Source: CAWJMF01 sp963843945 (GTDB lineage Bacteria; Vulcanimicrobiota; Vulcanimicrobiia; Vulcanimicrobiales; Vulcanimicrobiaceae). From it: a stretch of 64,000 nucleotides of DNA. Below, piece by piece: positions 33,417 to 41,881 of this stretch. Below the pieces are notes generated by a model. It was not told where the DNA came from. It saw only the letters and a program-made list of their open reading frames with translations, and ran no database searches. The number at the start of each line of letters is the position of its first letter. Position 1 is the stretch's first letter. The stretch is from assembly GCA_963843945.1 (NCBI GenBank), contig CAWJMF010000002.1:558001-622000 (forward strand), given 5' to 3'. Position numbers and translations under genes: made by a program.

Positions 33417-33488
33417 TGACTCGGGCAGGATTTGAACCTGCGACCTAGGGCTTATGAGTCCCCCGCTCTACCGCTGAGCTACCGAGCC
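33417..33488 (-). tRNA. tRNA-Met (anticodon CAT)
   Basis: Minus-strand cloverleaf with acceptor GGCTCGG/CCGAGTC (one G-T pair), D arm GCTC/GAGC, anticodon loop CTCATAA and T arm GCAGG/CCTGC. CAT could also mark tRNA-Ile2 (lysidine-modified); elongator Met is preferred, and initiator is excluded because 1-72 is paired. One A-G mismatch closes the anticodon stem. Confidence 0.88.
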
Positions 33489-33624
33489 GTATCGAGTCTG
33501 TGCGACGCTTCCTCGGCAACCCAGGCCTTTGGAGACCGGCAGAGCACGGTCCTTGCCGGGAACCCGTCCGACGGTTCTAGGATGGGCCGCCGGCCTGCAA
33601 TGGTTGCGCCGCGCGGCGCCCTAG

Positions 33625-33655
33625 AAAAAGCGAGAAGCGCCGTGAAACGGCGCTT
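33625..33655 (-). terminator. Intrinsic terminator after tRNA-Arg(ACG)
   Basis: Minus strand AAGCGCCGT TTC ACGGCGCTT, a nine-base perfect stem followed by CTCGCTTTTT. It ends the tRNA-Ser(GCT)/tRNA-Arg(ACG) transcript. The rest of the 175-base gap to tRNA-Met shows nothing else I can name. Confidence 0.8.
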
Positions 33656-33664
33656 TGCTCAATA

Positions 33665-33738
33665 TGCGGTCGGAGGGACTCGAACCCCCAACCTACAAGT
33701 TCGTAGCCTGTTGCTCTATCCAATTGAGCTACGACCGC
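33665..33738 (-). tRNA. tRNA-Arg (anticodon ACG)
   Basis: Minus-strand cloverleaf: acceptor GCGGTCG/CGACCGC, D arm GCTC/GAGC, anticodon loop CTACGAA, T loop TTCGAGT. A34 is the target of TadA, encoded nearby. No CCA encoded; discriminator A. Confidence 0.96.
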
Positions 33739-33759
33739 ACGCGCTCGGGAGACACACTT

Positions 33760-33849
33760 CGGAGAGAGAGGGATTCGAACCCTCGATACACCTTAACAGC
33801 GTATAACGGTTTAGCAAACCGCCGCCTTCAGCCGCTCGGCCATCTCTCC
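33760..33849 (-). tRNA. tRNA-Ser (anticodon GCT)
   Basis: Class II minus-strand tRNA with acceptor GGAGAGA/TCTCTCC, anticodon loop TTGCTAA between GGT and ACC, a long variable arm and T loop TTCGAAT. The discriminator is G as expected for serine, unlike the CGA isoacceptor in this window. Confidence 0.95.
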
Positions 33850-33951
33850 AGCAAGTCCAATCGCCCCTTCCGGTCCCTTCTCGACCGCCCGCGCGGTCGC
33901 CGCCAGGTCGGCCGATTCTCGACCGCCGCGCGCCGAGCCTGCGCGCCGGAA

Positions 33952-34356
33952 CTAAGGTGCCGCTGGCAGCCGGCCCGCGTCGAAGACCATCCGCACGCGC
34001 GTGCCGTGCGCCGTGTCGATCGTTACGCTGCGCGCAATCGCCCGGGCGATGCGCAGGCCGAAGCCGCGGTTGGGCAGCCGTTCGCGCTCGATGAAGGTGC
34101 CTTCGTCGGAGACCTCGATCGCGAGGCTGCCGTTCGTACCGGAGCGCGCCACGAGTTCCACCGTAGCGCGCGTGCTCGCTTCGTAGGCGTGCTCGACCGC
34201 ATTCGCCAGCACTTCGCCGACGGCCAGCAGGACGTCGTCGCGATACTCCGGTTCGATCGCAAAAACGTCCAGAAAAGCGCGCAGCGCATGGCGGAGTTGA
34301 CGGGGTGCCGCCGGATCGGCGTCGCGCACGATGCGCAGCTGCGACGCCCCGATCAC
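33952..34356 (-). CDS. RsbW-like serine-protein kinase / anti-sigma regulatory ATPase
   Basis: A 134-residue HATPase_c_2 protein. The N box is VGEVLANAVEHAYEA (GEVxxNAxxHA), with the G1 motif in VSDEGTF and the GFGLRIARAIA segment. In partner-switching modules this kinase binds a sigma factor or other target and phosphorylates the STAS antagonist. GTG at 34356 overlaps the STAS stop (GTGA), so stoichiometric synthesis is expected. No sigma-factor gene is adjacent, so the target is unknown. Confidence 0.88.
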   Translation of the reverse strand: MIGASQLRIVRDADPAAPRQLRHALRAFLDVFAIEPEYRDDVLLAVGEVLANAVEHAYEASTRATVELVARSGTNGSLAIEVSDEGTFIERERLPNRGFGLRIARAIARSVTIDTAHGTRVRMVFDAGRLPAAP

Positions 34357-34682
34357 GTGGCTTCGTGCGTTCCGAGGTAACTCAAGGCCGCGGCGCGCGA
34401 CTCGAAGACCGCGAACGCGTCGGTCAGTCCGGCGTATTGCAGCAGCCTTGCGAACTGCTTGTTCCCGATCAAGATGGCGACGCTCACTCCCCGGGTATCG
34501 GCCTCACCGTGAAAGCGCATGAGTTCGGCTAAGGCAGTCGAGTCGGCATAGCTCACCCCGCTGCAGTCGACCAGGACCGCTTTGGCCGAGGCGCTCAATT
34601 GCAGGCTGCTGCGGATCTCGCTCTTGCGGCCGATTTCGAGCTCGCCGGCGAGCGCGATCACTTCGATCGAACCGATATTCAC
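34353..34682 (-). CDS. STAS-domain anti-anti-sigma factor
   Basis: A 109-residue SpoIIAA/RsbV-like protein, with the phosphorylation-site loop VDCSGVSYADSTALAEL. Unphosphorylated, such proteins sequester the HATPase partner. The start is GTG at 34682, overlapping the stop of the phosphatase gene; the longer frame upstream is shadow. All three genes of the switch are thus joined by GTGA overlaps. Confidence 0.88.
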   Translation of the reverse strand: MNIGSIEVIALAGELEIGRKSEIRSSLQLSASAKAVLVDCSGVSYADSTALAELMRFHGEADTRGVSVAILIGNKQFARLLQYAGLTDAFAVFESRAAALSYLGTHEAT

Positions 34683-36256
34683 GAGGCGATCCTTTCCGCA
34701 ACGTGGCGGCGCAGGCTGCTTTGCCGGGAGCGCGGCGCTCGCGTAAGGCCGGGTGTGGGCTCGACGCGGCCGCTGAAACCCGTCTGCGCCTTGTCGGCCC
34801 AAATGAGGACGCCGAGCTCTTGGCCGGTCGCGAAGCCGATGGTCAGGATCGCAACGTCGTCGCCGACCGGACGGCCCCCAAAGATCGCGCGGTGAATGAA
34901 CGCCGCCGGATCGAGTTCGACTTGCTCGCCCGATTGGGCCACCGCGTCGAGCAGCAGCGCTTCACCTTCGAGCACGTTGCGCGAGTGTTCGACGGCGCCG
35001 TCGGTGTAGAGGACGAGCGTCGCCCCCGGCACGCTTTGGACGCGGCGCGTCGCGTAGGCGGGCGACTTGAACGCACCCAGCGGCACCGAGCCGCACTCGA
35101 GAAAACGCGGCGCCCGGCCAGGTTCGAGCAGCACCGGCGGAGGATGGCCTGCGCTGGCGTAGCTGAACTCGTACGTCGTCGCGTCCGCGAGGCCGGCGAT
35201 CGCGGTTACCAGCCGCACGTCTTGCTTGGCGATCTCCGCGTTCACCCGGCTCAGAATGGAAGCCGGGTCCGGATCGAGCAGCGCCGAGGACATCAACGAC
35301 TGCCGCGCGCGATTCATCGTCACCGCGGCTTCGATACCGTGACCGGTCACATCGCCGATCGCGAACAGCACGCGGTTCCGGCCGAGCGCCATCGCGTCGT
35401 ACCAATCCCCGCCGACCCGCGCGTCTTCCGTGGCCGGCACGTACGTGGCGCTGAAGCGCAGCGATTCCAGCGTGGGTAGCGGCCGCTGCGTGAAGGCCTC
35501 CTGCAGCGTGTCGGCGACTCGCTTTTCCGCTTCGTAAGCGGCGCGCAGCTCGGCGCGCTGCCGGCGTTCTTCCTCCGCGCGGCGCTCCTGTTCGGCGAGC
35601 CGCGCGTCCATGCGCATCTGTTGCAGCGCGTACGCGATCGCGGCGAGTGCGAGGAGCGCGACGAAGATCGCCAAAAAGAGATTGATGCGGTCGATCGAGG
35701 TACGCGCTTGTTCCGAAACGCCGCGATCGCGCTCCTCGAGGATGACGTCGATGCGCGCGAAGTCGTCCCGGTAACGATCCATCAGTTGCTTGCCGTAACG
35801 TTGAACGCGACCGGCGGCGACGCGCGGCGCGGCGATGATCGGCTTCGCAACCTCCTCGGTCCAGGTCGCACTCGTCGCGCGCGCATCGCTCAAGAACGGC
35901 AGCGCGTCCGAAAGTCCCGGGCCTTGGAGGGCCGCCCGCAACCGGTCGAAGACCCCGTCTTGCGGCGCAACCGCCTCGCGGTACGGCTGCAAGAAAAGCC
36001 GCTCGCCGGTAGCTGCCAGCCCGCGGATTCCGGTCTCTTGATCGAGCTCCAACTTCAGGGCCGCGTCCGCGAGGCTTTTCGCCTCATACGTTTCCTGCGA
36101 GGCACGAAACGCGTCCGACACGTAGTAGCGGACGAGCAGCCCGCCGGCCACCAAAAGTGCCAGCGCGAGGCCCGAAGCCAGCGCAACGAATACGAACGAA
36201 CGTCGCGCGGGCGCGATCAACCGGCGCTGTCTTTCGTTGCCGCCGCTTCGCGCCAC
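34679..36256 (-). CDS. SpoIIE-family (PP2C) serine phosphatase with CHASE3-like sensor
   Basis: A membrane sensor phosphatase. One helix (RSFVFVALASGLALALLVAGG) is followed by a periplasmic CHASE3-type helical domain (LELDQETGIRGLAATGERLF is the signature), a second helix (INLFLAIFVALLALAAIAYAL), a coiled-coil linker and the PP2C core. The core carries RVGGDWYDAMAL, AIGDVTGHGIEAA, SAGHPPP and LYTDGAVEHS; GDDVAIL closes it. It should dephosphorylate the downstream STAS protein in response to an external signal. GTG at 36256 gives 525 residues; ATG at 36325 would add 23. Confidence 0.88.
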   Translation of the reverse strand: MARSGGNERQRRLIAPARRSFVFVALASGLALALLVAGGLLVRYYVSDAFRASQETYEAKSLADAALKLELDQETGIRGLAATGERLFLQPYREAVAPQDGVFDRLRAALQGPGLSDALPFLSDARATSATWTEEVAKPIIAAPRVAAGRVQRYGKQLMDRYRDDFARIDVILEERDRGVSEQARTSIDRINLFLAIFVALLALAAIAYALQQMRMDARLAEQERRAEEERRQRAELRAAYEAEKRVADTLQEAFTQRPLPTLESLRFSATYVPATEDARVGGDWYDAMALGRNRVLFAIGDVTGHGIEAAVTMNRARQSLMSSALLDPDPASILSRVNAEIAKQDVRLVTAIAGLADATTYEFSYASAGHPPPVLLEPGRAPRFLECGSVPLGAFKSPAYATRRVQSVPGATLVLYTDGAVEHSRNVLEGEALLLDAVAQSGEQVELDPAAFIHRAIFGGRPVGDDVAILTIGFATGQELGVLIWADKAQTGFSGRVEPTPGLTRAPRSRQSSLRRHVAERIAS

Positions 36257-36345
36257 CGGCCTTTTGACACGCCCAACAGTATCTTTACCGCAGTATCGAA
36301 CTCCTACGAGCGGGCTGCCTCGCATGGCCTGCTCTAAGGCGAGCG

Positions 36346-37122
36346 GTGGGTGAAAGCGCCGCGACGTGGAATGCGCAGGCGCCGATGATTGCCGCAATAA
36401 CGGCCGGTGGCCGCGTCGAGGGCGACCTGGCGGCCGCGCTCGGGACGCCCGTCAAAGCACTCGCGCGCGTCGGCGCCGGGACCTTGCTCGATGCCGCGAT
36501 CGCTGCCGCACGCGGAGCGGGCTCCGCGCGCATCGCCGTCATCGGCGGCGCCGAGGTGCGCGCTCACTGCGCCGGCACGGTTGAGGCCGTCGTCGAAGAG
36601 TCGAGCGACGGCCGCGAAAACCTGCGCCGCGCTTTCGCCGAAGCCGGCGACGCGGCGCTGTTGCTCCTGGCCAGCGACCTGCCTTTCGTCCGTGCCGCAT
36701 CCGTGAGCGGCTTTTTGGCGGACGCGCGCGGCGCGGATCTCGCGATGCCGTTGACGCGCGCCGAGGCGTATCGCGCCGCGTATCCCGGCGCGCCGGCGCA
36801 CGCAACGAACCTTGCAGGCGAACGAGTCGTCAACGGCAGCGTCTTCTATTTCGGACCGGGCGTCGCCGGACGCGTGCTAGCCGTCGCGCAGCAGCTTTTC
36901 GCCGCGCGCAAGAGTTCGCTCGGCATGGCGAGCCTCCTCGGGCCGGGACTGCTCGCACGCTTCGCGCTGGGCCGCCTGCGCGTCGCCGACGTCGAAGCGC
37001 GCGCGCAGGCGCGTCTGGGACTTGCGGCTCGCGCGGTACGCGATGCGGCGCCGGACCTTTGCTACGACGTCGACACCGTCGCCGACTATCGCTACGCGCT
37101 GGCTCATGCCGCGCGCAGCTGA
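36346..37122 (+). CDS. MobA-like NTP transferase
   Basis: A 258-residue nucleotidyltransferase-fold protein. MIAAITAGGRVEGDLAAALG is the NTP-binding loop (a variant lacking the usual Lys), followed by VKALARVGAGTLLDAAI, and ALLLLASDLPFV supplies the metal-binding Asp. Relatives transfer nucleotides to molybdopterin, cobinamide or 2-phospholactate; the substrate here is unclear. GTG at 36346 follows AAGG with six-base spacing; ATG at 36385 with its own GCAGG is equally plausible and starts exactly at the fold. The end overlaps the MFS gene by 17 bases. Confidence 0.75.
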   Translation: MGESAATWNAQAPMIAAITAGGRVEGDLAAALGTPVKALARVGAGTLLDAAIAAARGAGSARIAVIGGAEVRAHCAGTVEAVVEESSDGRENLRRAFAEAGDAALLLLASDLPFVRAASVSGFLADARGADLAMPLTRAEAYRAAYPGAPAHATNLAGERVVNGSVFYFGPGVAGRVLAVAQQLFAARKSSLGMASLLGPGLLARFALGRLRVADVEARAQARLGLAARAVRDAAPDLCYDVDTVADYRYALAHAARS

Positions 37123-38287
37123 CCCCGCACGCCTGTGCGCGTTCAATGCGGGCATTCAGCTCGTGTGGGGTGCGCTGCTTGCCGTCTCGCTGCAAAGCCG
37201 CAGCATCGAACTCGCGCGCGGGAACGGTTTGCGAGCCTACGCCGCGGTCGCGGCCCTGGGCGCGCTGGTCGCGACGCTCGTGCAGCTCGGCGCCGGATTC
37301 GCCGCCGACCGGCGCCGCGCGCGCGTCGGACACCGGGGTGAATTCTTCGTCGCCGGTTTGACCTTGGCGATCCCGGCTCTCGCTTGGTTCTTCCTCGCAC
37401 CGGATTTCTTGCAACTCGCGGCGGCGTTCTTCTTACTGCAGTTCGGGATGAACGTCGCGGGCGGTCCGTATCAGGCCGTCATCGCCGACTACGTTCCCGC
37501 CGGACGCCGCGGGATCGCTTCCTCATGGATGAGTGCCTACCAATCCTTCGGAAACGTCGCGGGACTGCTGGTGGCCGGATTCGTCCACGACCTTCGCCTG
37601 GTCGCCGTCGCGCTGGCGGCGCCCTTGGCCGCGACGGGCGCGCTCACGATCGGAGCGATCCGGGGACTGCCCTTTCAAGCCGCGCAGCCGAGCGCCGCGC
37701 TGCGTTTGCGTGGGCCGCTCGGCACGCTCTTGCTTTCGCGCGGCCTGATCAACGTCGGCTTCTTCACGCTCCTCGGCTTCCTGCTCTTCTTCGTGCGCGA
37801 TTCGCTCGGCGTTCGCGGCGGCGAGGCCGTCAAGACGCAGACGGCTTTGCTGTTCATTTCCTTTACGCTAGCGGCCATCGCCGGCGCGATCGCCGCGGCG
37901 CGGCCGGCCGATCGTTACGACAAGCGGCTCGTGGTCAGCCTCGCGGTCGCGCTGATCGCGCTCACCTTGCTGCTGCTCGCCGCGGCGCAGAACGTCCCGT
38001 TCGCTTACGCCGCGGCGATTCTCGCCGGCTCGGCTTGGGGCGCTTTCGTTACCGCCGATTGGGCCCTCGCCAGCGCCGTGTTGCCGGGCGCTTCGATGGC
38101 CACGGCCATGGGCATCTGGAACGTCGCGACGACCGTTCCGCAAATCGTGGCGCCGCTCCTGACGGCGCCGCTGGTGGAACGCGCCAACGCCGCAGCGCCC
38201 GGACTCGGACCGCGCTTGGCGATCTTGCTCGCGGTGCTCGAGTTCGGGCTCGGCGGCATTCTCATTTGGCGGCTACCGCGCGCCTGA
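37106..38287 (+). CDS. MFS transporter
   Basis: A 393-residue membrane protein with about twelve helices. Typical MFS features include the loop AGFAADRRRARVGHRG between helices 2 and 3 and FLLQFGMNVAGGPYQAVIAD. The second half contains AGSAWGAFVTADWALASAVL followed by ATAMGIWNVATTVPQIV, similar to sugar/disaccharide-type (SLC45-like) carriers. Substrate unknown. ATG at 37106 is inside the end of the NTP-transferase gene. Its 3' end overlaps the convergent glycosyltransferase by 26 bases. Confidence 0.85.
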   Translation: MPRAADPARLCAFNAGIQLVWGALLAVSLQSRSIELARGNGLRAYAAVAALGALVATLVQLGAGFAADRRRARVGHRGEFFVAGLTLAIPALAWFFLAPDFLQLAAAFFLLQFGMNVAGGPYQAVIADYVPAGRRGIASSWMSAYQSFGNVAGLLVAGFVHDLRLVAVALAAPLAATGALTIGAIRGLPFQAAQPSAALRLRGPLGTLLLSRGLINVGFFTLLGFLLFFVRDSLGVRGGEAVKTQTALLFISFTLAAIAGAIAAARPADRYDKRLVVSLAVALIALTLLLLAAAQNVPFAYAAAILAGSAWGAFVTADWALASAVLPGASMATAMGIWNVATTVPQIVAPLLTAPLVERANAAAPGLGPRLAILLAVLEFGLGGILIWRLPRA

Positions 38288-39413
38288 CGGCGCGCCCCTC
38301 GAGCAAAGCGACGACGCGCTCCGCGACGTCCTGCGCCGCCTCGGGGCGCCGCAAAACGCGCATGCTCTCGCGCAGCTGCATCCGGCGCTCCGGCGAGGTC
38401 AAGACCTCGAGCACGGCTTGCGCTAAGTTACGCTCGCCGCGCGCGCGAATCGCAGCGCGTCGCGAGACGAGATAGCGCGTATTGCGCTCTTCCTGTCCCG
38501 GCAGCGGCTTGACCAGGACCATCGGCAGCTCGGCGCTGAGCGCTTCCGACGACGTCAACCCGCCCGGTTTCGAGAGCAGGACGTCGCTCGCGTGCATGTA
38601 GTCGTAGACGTTATCGACGAAGCCGAAGACGCGCAGCGGGTACGGCGTGTGTTCGGCCGCCGCCAGCACGCGCCGTTCGAGGCCGCCGTTTCGGCCGACG
38701 ATGATCGTGCCGGCTACCGGGAGATCGAGTCGTCCCAGCGCGCGCATCATAAGCTCGAGCGGACCGATGCCGAGGCCGCCCGCCATCATCAGCACGTTAG
38801 CGCGATCGGCCGGCAAGCCAAGTTCGGCGCGCAGTTCGGCCGGACCGAGGCGCGGCCGCGCAAAGCGCGCGTCGACCGGGATCCCCGAGACGAGGATGCG
38901 CTCGCCCGGGATGCCGCGCGCGAGGAGGGTCGCCCGCATCTCGCTCGTCGCCACCGCGTACGCATCGACGTTCGGGTAAATCCAGAACGGGTGCACTACG
39001 AAATCCGTCACGATGGCCACGACCGGCAACTCGGGATCGAACTGGCGCTTGTACTCGGACATGACGCCGCAGGGGAAGGCGTGAGTGCAGACCACGACGT
39101 CGGGGCGGCGTTCGTTGACGAGCGCCCGCAGGTTCGCGGCGGTGTATTGGCTGACCCAGCGGCGAAACGCCGGTACGCGTTCGGCGCGCTCAGCCCGGTC
39201 GTAGATGTAGCGGTAGAGTTGCGGGACGGTCTTGACCATCCCGATGTATCCGTCCGCGACGACCTTGGAAAAAACGCTGGCGGCGTATTTATACGAGTCG
39301 ACCGTCTGCGTCTCGATCTGCGGATCGAGCGCGCCGAGGGCCGAGCGAACGGCGTTTGCGGCAGCCGTATGGCCGACGCCGACGCTCGCCGAGAGAAACA
39401 GGACGCGCGTCAA
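38262..39413 (-). CDS. MGDG-synthase-like / processive diacylglycerol glycosyltransferase
   Basis: A 383-residue GT28-type glycosyltransferase. The MGDG_synth N-terminal domain has LFLSASVGVGHTAAANAV, then DVVVCTHAFPCGVMSEYKRQ and AIVTDFVVHPFWIYPNVD. The donor-binding domain has MMAGGLGIG, VFGFVDNVYDYMHASDVLLS and KPGGLTSSEALS. Such enzymes make glycolipids from diacylglycerol and a UDP-sugar at the membrane. TTG at 39413 begins one base after the DUF1292 stop, so the pair is co-translated. Confidence 0.88.
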   Translation of the reverse strand: MTRVLFLSASVGVGHTAAANAVRSALGALDPQIETQTVDSYKYAASVFSKVVADGYIGMVKTVPQLYRYIYDRAERAERVPAFRRWVSQYTAANLRALVNERRPDVVVCTHAFPCGVMSEYKRQFDPELPVVAIVTDFVVHPFWIYPNVDAYAVATSEMRATLLARGIPGERILVSGIPVDARFARPRLGPAELRAELGLPADRANVLMMAGGLGIGPLELMMRALGRLDLPVAGTIIVGRNGGLERRVLAAAEHTPYPLRVFGFVDNVYDYMHASDVLLSKPGGLTSSEALSAELPMVLVKPLPGQEERNTRYLVSRRAAIRARGERNLAQAVLEVLTSPERRMQLRESMRVLRRPEAAQDVAERVVALLEGRAVRRAVAAK

Positions 39414-39414
39414 A

Positions 39415-39633
39415 CTACCCGTCGGCGGGCGCCGACTCTTCCGAGAAAACCCGAAAATCGTCGAGGATCTCTTGCGCGAGCTCCTCGTCCGCGAGCAGCG
39501 CTCCCATGTCGTCGGTCACGATGAACTCGTCGACCGCATCGCTGTACGCGACCGCGTAACCGTTTTGCTCTTCGTCTTCAACGATGCCGACGATCTCGTA
39601 TTCGAGCTTTTTGCCGTCCGTCGTCCCGACCAC
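39415..39633 (-). CDS. DUF1292 family protein (start uncertain)
   Basis: At least 72 residues, very acidic: KKLEYEIVGIVEDEEQNGYA, then EELAQEILDDF. This fits the DUF1292 (YrzB-like) group, often found beside ruvX and mltG as here. Only GTG at 39633 is canonical. The frame is open up to the mltG stop and reads VTDNHSGESPGGKVELNDII behind a GGAGG site at about 39700, but its first codon is GTC. One miscalled base (GTG to GTC) or a rare start could restore a 95-residue protein. Confidence 0.72.
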   Translation of the reverse strand: MVGTTDGKKLEYEIVGIVEDEEQNGYAVAYSDAVDEFIVTDDMGALLADEELAQEILDDFRVFSEESAPADG

Positions 39634-39699
39634 GATGATGTCGTTGAGCTCGACCTTGCCTCCCGGGCTCTCGCCGCTATGGTTATCCGTGACTGCCTC

Positions 39700-40698
39700 C
39701 TAGCGCAGGTAACGGGCGACGTTCGCTTCGTGTTCAGCCAGGGTTCGCGAAAACGCGTGATGTCCATTTTGCTCCGAAACGTAGTAGAGATAGCTCGAGG
39801 CACGTGGATAGAACGCCGCCAGGAGCGAGGGGCGGCCCGGGTTGGCAATCGGCGTGGGCGGCAAGCCGAGGTGTTTGTAAGTGTTGTAGGGCGAGTCGCT
39901 CGCGAGGTCGGCGTAGGTGATGACGTCCTTGTGATGCAGGAACGTGTACTCGATCGTCGCGTCGACTTGCAGCGGCATCCCGCGCCGCAGCCGGTTGTAG
40001 TAGACCCCGGCGATGAGTGGCCGCTCGTCGTCGGCCTGGCCTTCGCGTTCGACGAGAGAGGCGAGCGTGACGATCTGCGGGACCGTCAGGTGCAGGCGTT
40101 TGGCGCGCGCCGCGGCGGCGGGCGGCAGCTCCGCGCGGAACTGCTCGGTCATGATTTTGGCGACCGCGGCCGGCGTCGCGCCGATCGGGACGAGATAAGT
40201 CTCCGGGAAGAGAAAGCCTTCGAGCGATGGTGACGTCGCTCCGTCGAGCGTGAACGGCGTCGAAAGAAAGTAGCTCTCGAAATCGGCTGCGTCGCCGACC
40301 CCGCGCGCGCCGAGCGTCGCCGCAATCTCGCGCGCCGTGAAACCTTCCGGGATCGTCACCCAAACCGCGACCTGCTGCCCGCCGCCCACGAGTTGCCGGA
40401 GCACTTCGTCGAGCGTGCGATGCGCGGCGAAGCGATACTCGCCCGCCTTCATGCGCGTCTGCTCGCCACGCAAGCGCGCCAGCAGCCCGAACGCCTGGGG
40501 TGACGCGATCACGCGCTCGCGCGCGAGCAACTCGGCAACTTCGCGAGCGCTCAGTCCCTCCGGGATCACCGCAACCGTCTCGCTCGCCGGCAGCGAACGA
40601 TCGAAAGCGGTAGCGCGCAGGAACCATAACCCGAAGAGAACGCCGAGCGCGAGCGCAGCGGCCGCCGCGGCCGGCAGCGATTTTCTCAAACGTTGCAT
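39700..40698 (-). CDS. mltG: Endolytic transglycosylase MltG
   Basis: A 332-residue membrane-anchored lytic transglycosylase that cuts nascent glycan strands near the membrane. One N-terminal helix (about 10-27) is followed by LysM-like segments (VIPEGLSAREVAELLARERV; ...VTIPEGFTAREIAATLGARG). The catalytic YceG core is LEGFLFPETYLVP, TLASLVEREGQ (catalytic Glu) and VYYNRLRRGMPLQVDATIEY. ATG at 40698 lies three bases after the ruvX stop. Confidence 0.94.
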   Translation of the reverse strand: MQRLRKSLPAAAAAALALGVLFGLWFLRATAFDRSLPASETVAVIPEGLSAREVAELLARERVIASPQAFGLLARLRGEQTRMKAGEYRFAAHRTLDEVLRQLVGGGQQVAVWVTIPEGFTAREIAATLGARGVGDAADFESYFLSTPFTLDGATSPSLEGFLFPETYLVPIGATPAAVAKIMTEQFRAELPPAAAARAKRLHLTVPQIVTLASLVEREGQADDERPLIAGVYYNRLRRGMPLQVDATIEYTFLHHKDVITYADLASDSPYNTYKHLGLPPTPIANPGRPSLLAAFYPRASSYLYYVSEQNGHHAFSRTLAEHEANVARYLR

Positions 40699-40701
40699 GG
40701 G

Positions 40702-41124
40702 TTAGCGCTCGGCGCGACGCCGCCGCGCGAGATAGCTCTCGAGAATCAGCGCCGCCGCGAGCTGATCGACGACGCCTTTGCGGCGCTTGCGCGAGACGTC
40801 CGCGGCGAGCAAGGTCCGATTGGCCTGCGCGGTTGTCAAACGCTCGTCGACGCGTTCTATCCGGCCCTCGAACGCCTTCGCGAGCCGCGCGGCGAACTCG
40901 TCCATCTTTTGGGCCGCCGGTCCGCGCTCGCCCGAAAGCCGTAAGGGATCGCCCACGACGATGGTCGTCGCGCCGTACTCGCGCGCCAGTTCGAGGATGG
41001 CGCTCAGGTCTTCGTGCACGCCGCTCCGTTCGAGCGTCCGGACCGGCAGTGCGTAGCTTTCACTCGGATCGCTGACGGCCGCGCCGATGCGCCGCTCGCC
41101 GACGTCGAGCGCGAGGATCGACAT
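40702..41124 (-). CDS. ruvX: Holliday-junction resolvase-like protein RuvX/YqgF
   Basis: A 140-residue RNase H-fold protein of the YqgF family (pre-16S rRNA nuclease and putative resolvase). Active-site features are LALDVGERRIGAAVSDP, VVGDPLRLSGERG and VDERLTTAQANRTLL. The C-terminal VVDQLAAALILESYL carries the last acidic residue. It lies seven bases below recO and three above mltG. Confidence 0.93.
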   Translation of the reverse strand: MSILALDVGERRIGAAVSDPSESYALPVRTLERSGVHEDLSAILELAREYGATTIVVGDPLRLSGERGPAAQKMDEFAARLAKAFEGRIERVDERLTTAQANRTLLAADVSRKRRKGVVDQLAAALILESYLARRRRAER

Positions 41125-41131
41125 CTGCGCC

Positions 41132-41881
41132 TCAGCCCGCGAGTTCGTCGAGCAGTTTGCTCGACTTGGGCCGTTTTCCGAGGTGATAGTTCACAAACGC
41201 GTCGACCGCGCGAGCGCTCGCCGGCGTCGCGGCGAGCGCGGCGCGCAGCGTGCCGCCGCGCTCTGCGCCCAGCGCCTGAAAGTTTGCGACGTCCTCGGCC
41301 GCGAGCGCCAACGCGTCGGCCCGATGGGGACGGCACGCTTCGCAGGCGAGGCCGCCCGCTTCGAGCTCGGCCCAGCCCGGCCGGCCGCCGAGGTCCGTCG
41401 CGCAGCGGACGCAACGCGCCGCCTCCGGTGCGAAACCGAGCGCTCCTAGGAGGCGCAGTTGGAAGCGCGGCACGAGCGCCGCCGGCTCGGCCGTCGTCTC
41501 GAGCGCGCGCAAAGCGCCGCGCAAGAGGGCGTAGACCTCGGGCAAGGCGAGCTCAGGTTCGCAAAACGCGTCGATCAGTTCCGCCAACAGGTGCGCGGTC
41601 GCGAAGACCGCCGGATCGACGATCGCGGCCCAGCGCGCGCGAAAGATTTCGGCGCTCGTGATCACGTCGAGGTTGCGTCCGCGATGCATCCCGAGCGCGA
41701 CCTCGCTCGCAAACTCGAGCCGCCCCGAGAAGTGGCTCTTGGTGCGCCGCACGCCTTTGGCGACCGCGTCGAACTTGCCGCTCTCTTCGCCGAAGAGCGT
41801 GTAGATGCGATCGGCTTCACCGAGATTGCGCGCGCGCAACACGATCGCGCGCGTCTTGTAGGTTCGCGCCGGGGCGCTCAC
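41132..41881 (-). CDS. recO: DNA repair protein RecO
   Basis: A 249-residue recombination mediator that helps RecA load on SSB-coated DNA. An N-terminal OB fold (TYKTRAIVLRARNLGEADRI, then DAVAKGVRRTKSHFSGRLE) is followed by a helical domain with a four-Cys zinc site (CVRC...CEAC). The GTG start at 41881 overlaps the cdd stop (GTGA); the longer upstream frame is shadow. The era gene that usually lies between cdd and recO is absent. Confidence 0.93.
   Translation of the reverse strand: MSAPARTYKTRAIVLRARNLGEADRIYTLFGEESGKFDAVAKGVRRTKSHFSGRLEFASEVALGMHRGRNLDVITSAEIFRARWAAIVDPAVFATAHLLAELIDAFCEPELALPEVYALLRGALRALETTAEPAALVPRFQLRLLGALGFAPEAARCVRCATDLGGRPGWAELEAGGLACEACRPHRADALALAAEDVANFQALGAERGGTLRAALAATPASARAVDAFVNYHLGKRPKSSKLLDELAG

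Noticed and set aside
33500..33640. Possible small ORF in the gap between tRNA-Met and tRNA-Arg(ACG)
   Set aside because: No ribosome site or conserved sequence; only the terminator hairpin is convincing.
28071..33849. Prophage or integrative element between tRNA genes
   Set aside because: No integrase, phage gene or duplicated tRNA end was seen; tadA and tRNAs are ordinary core genes.
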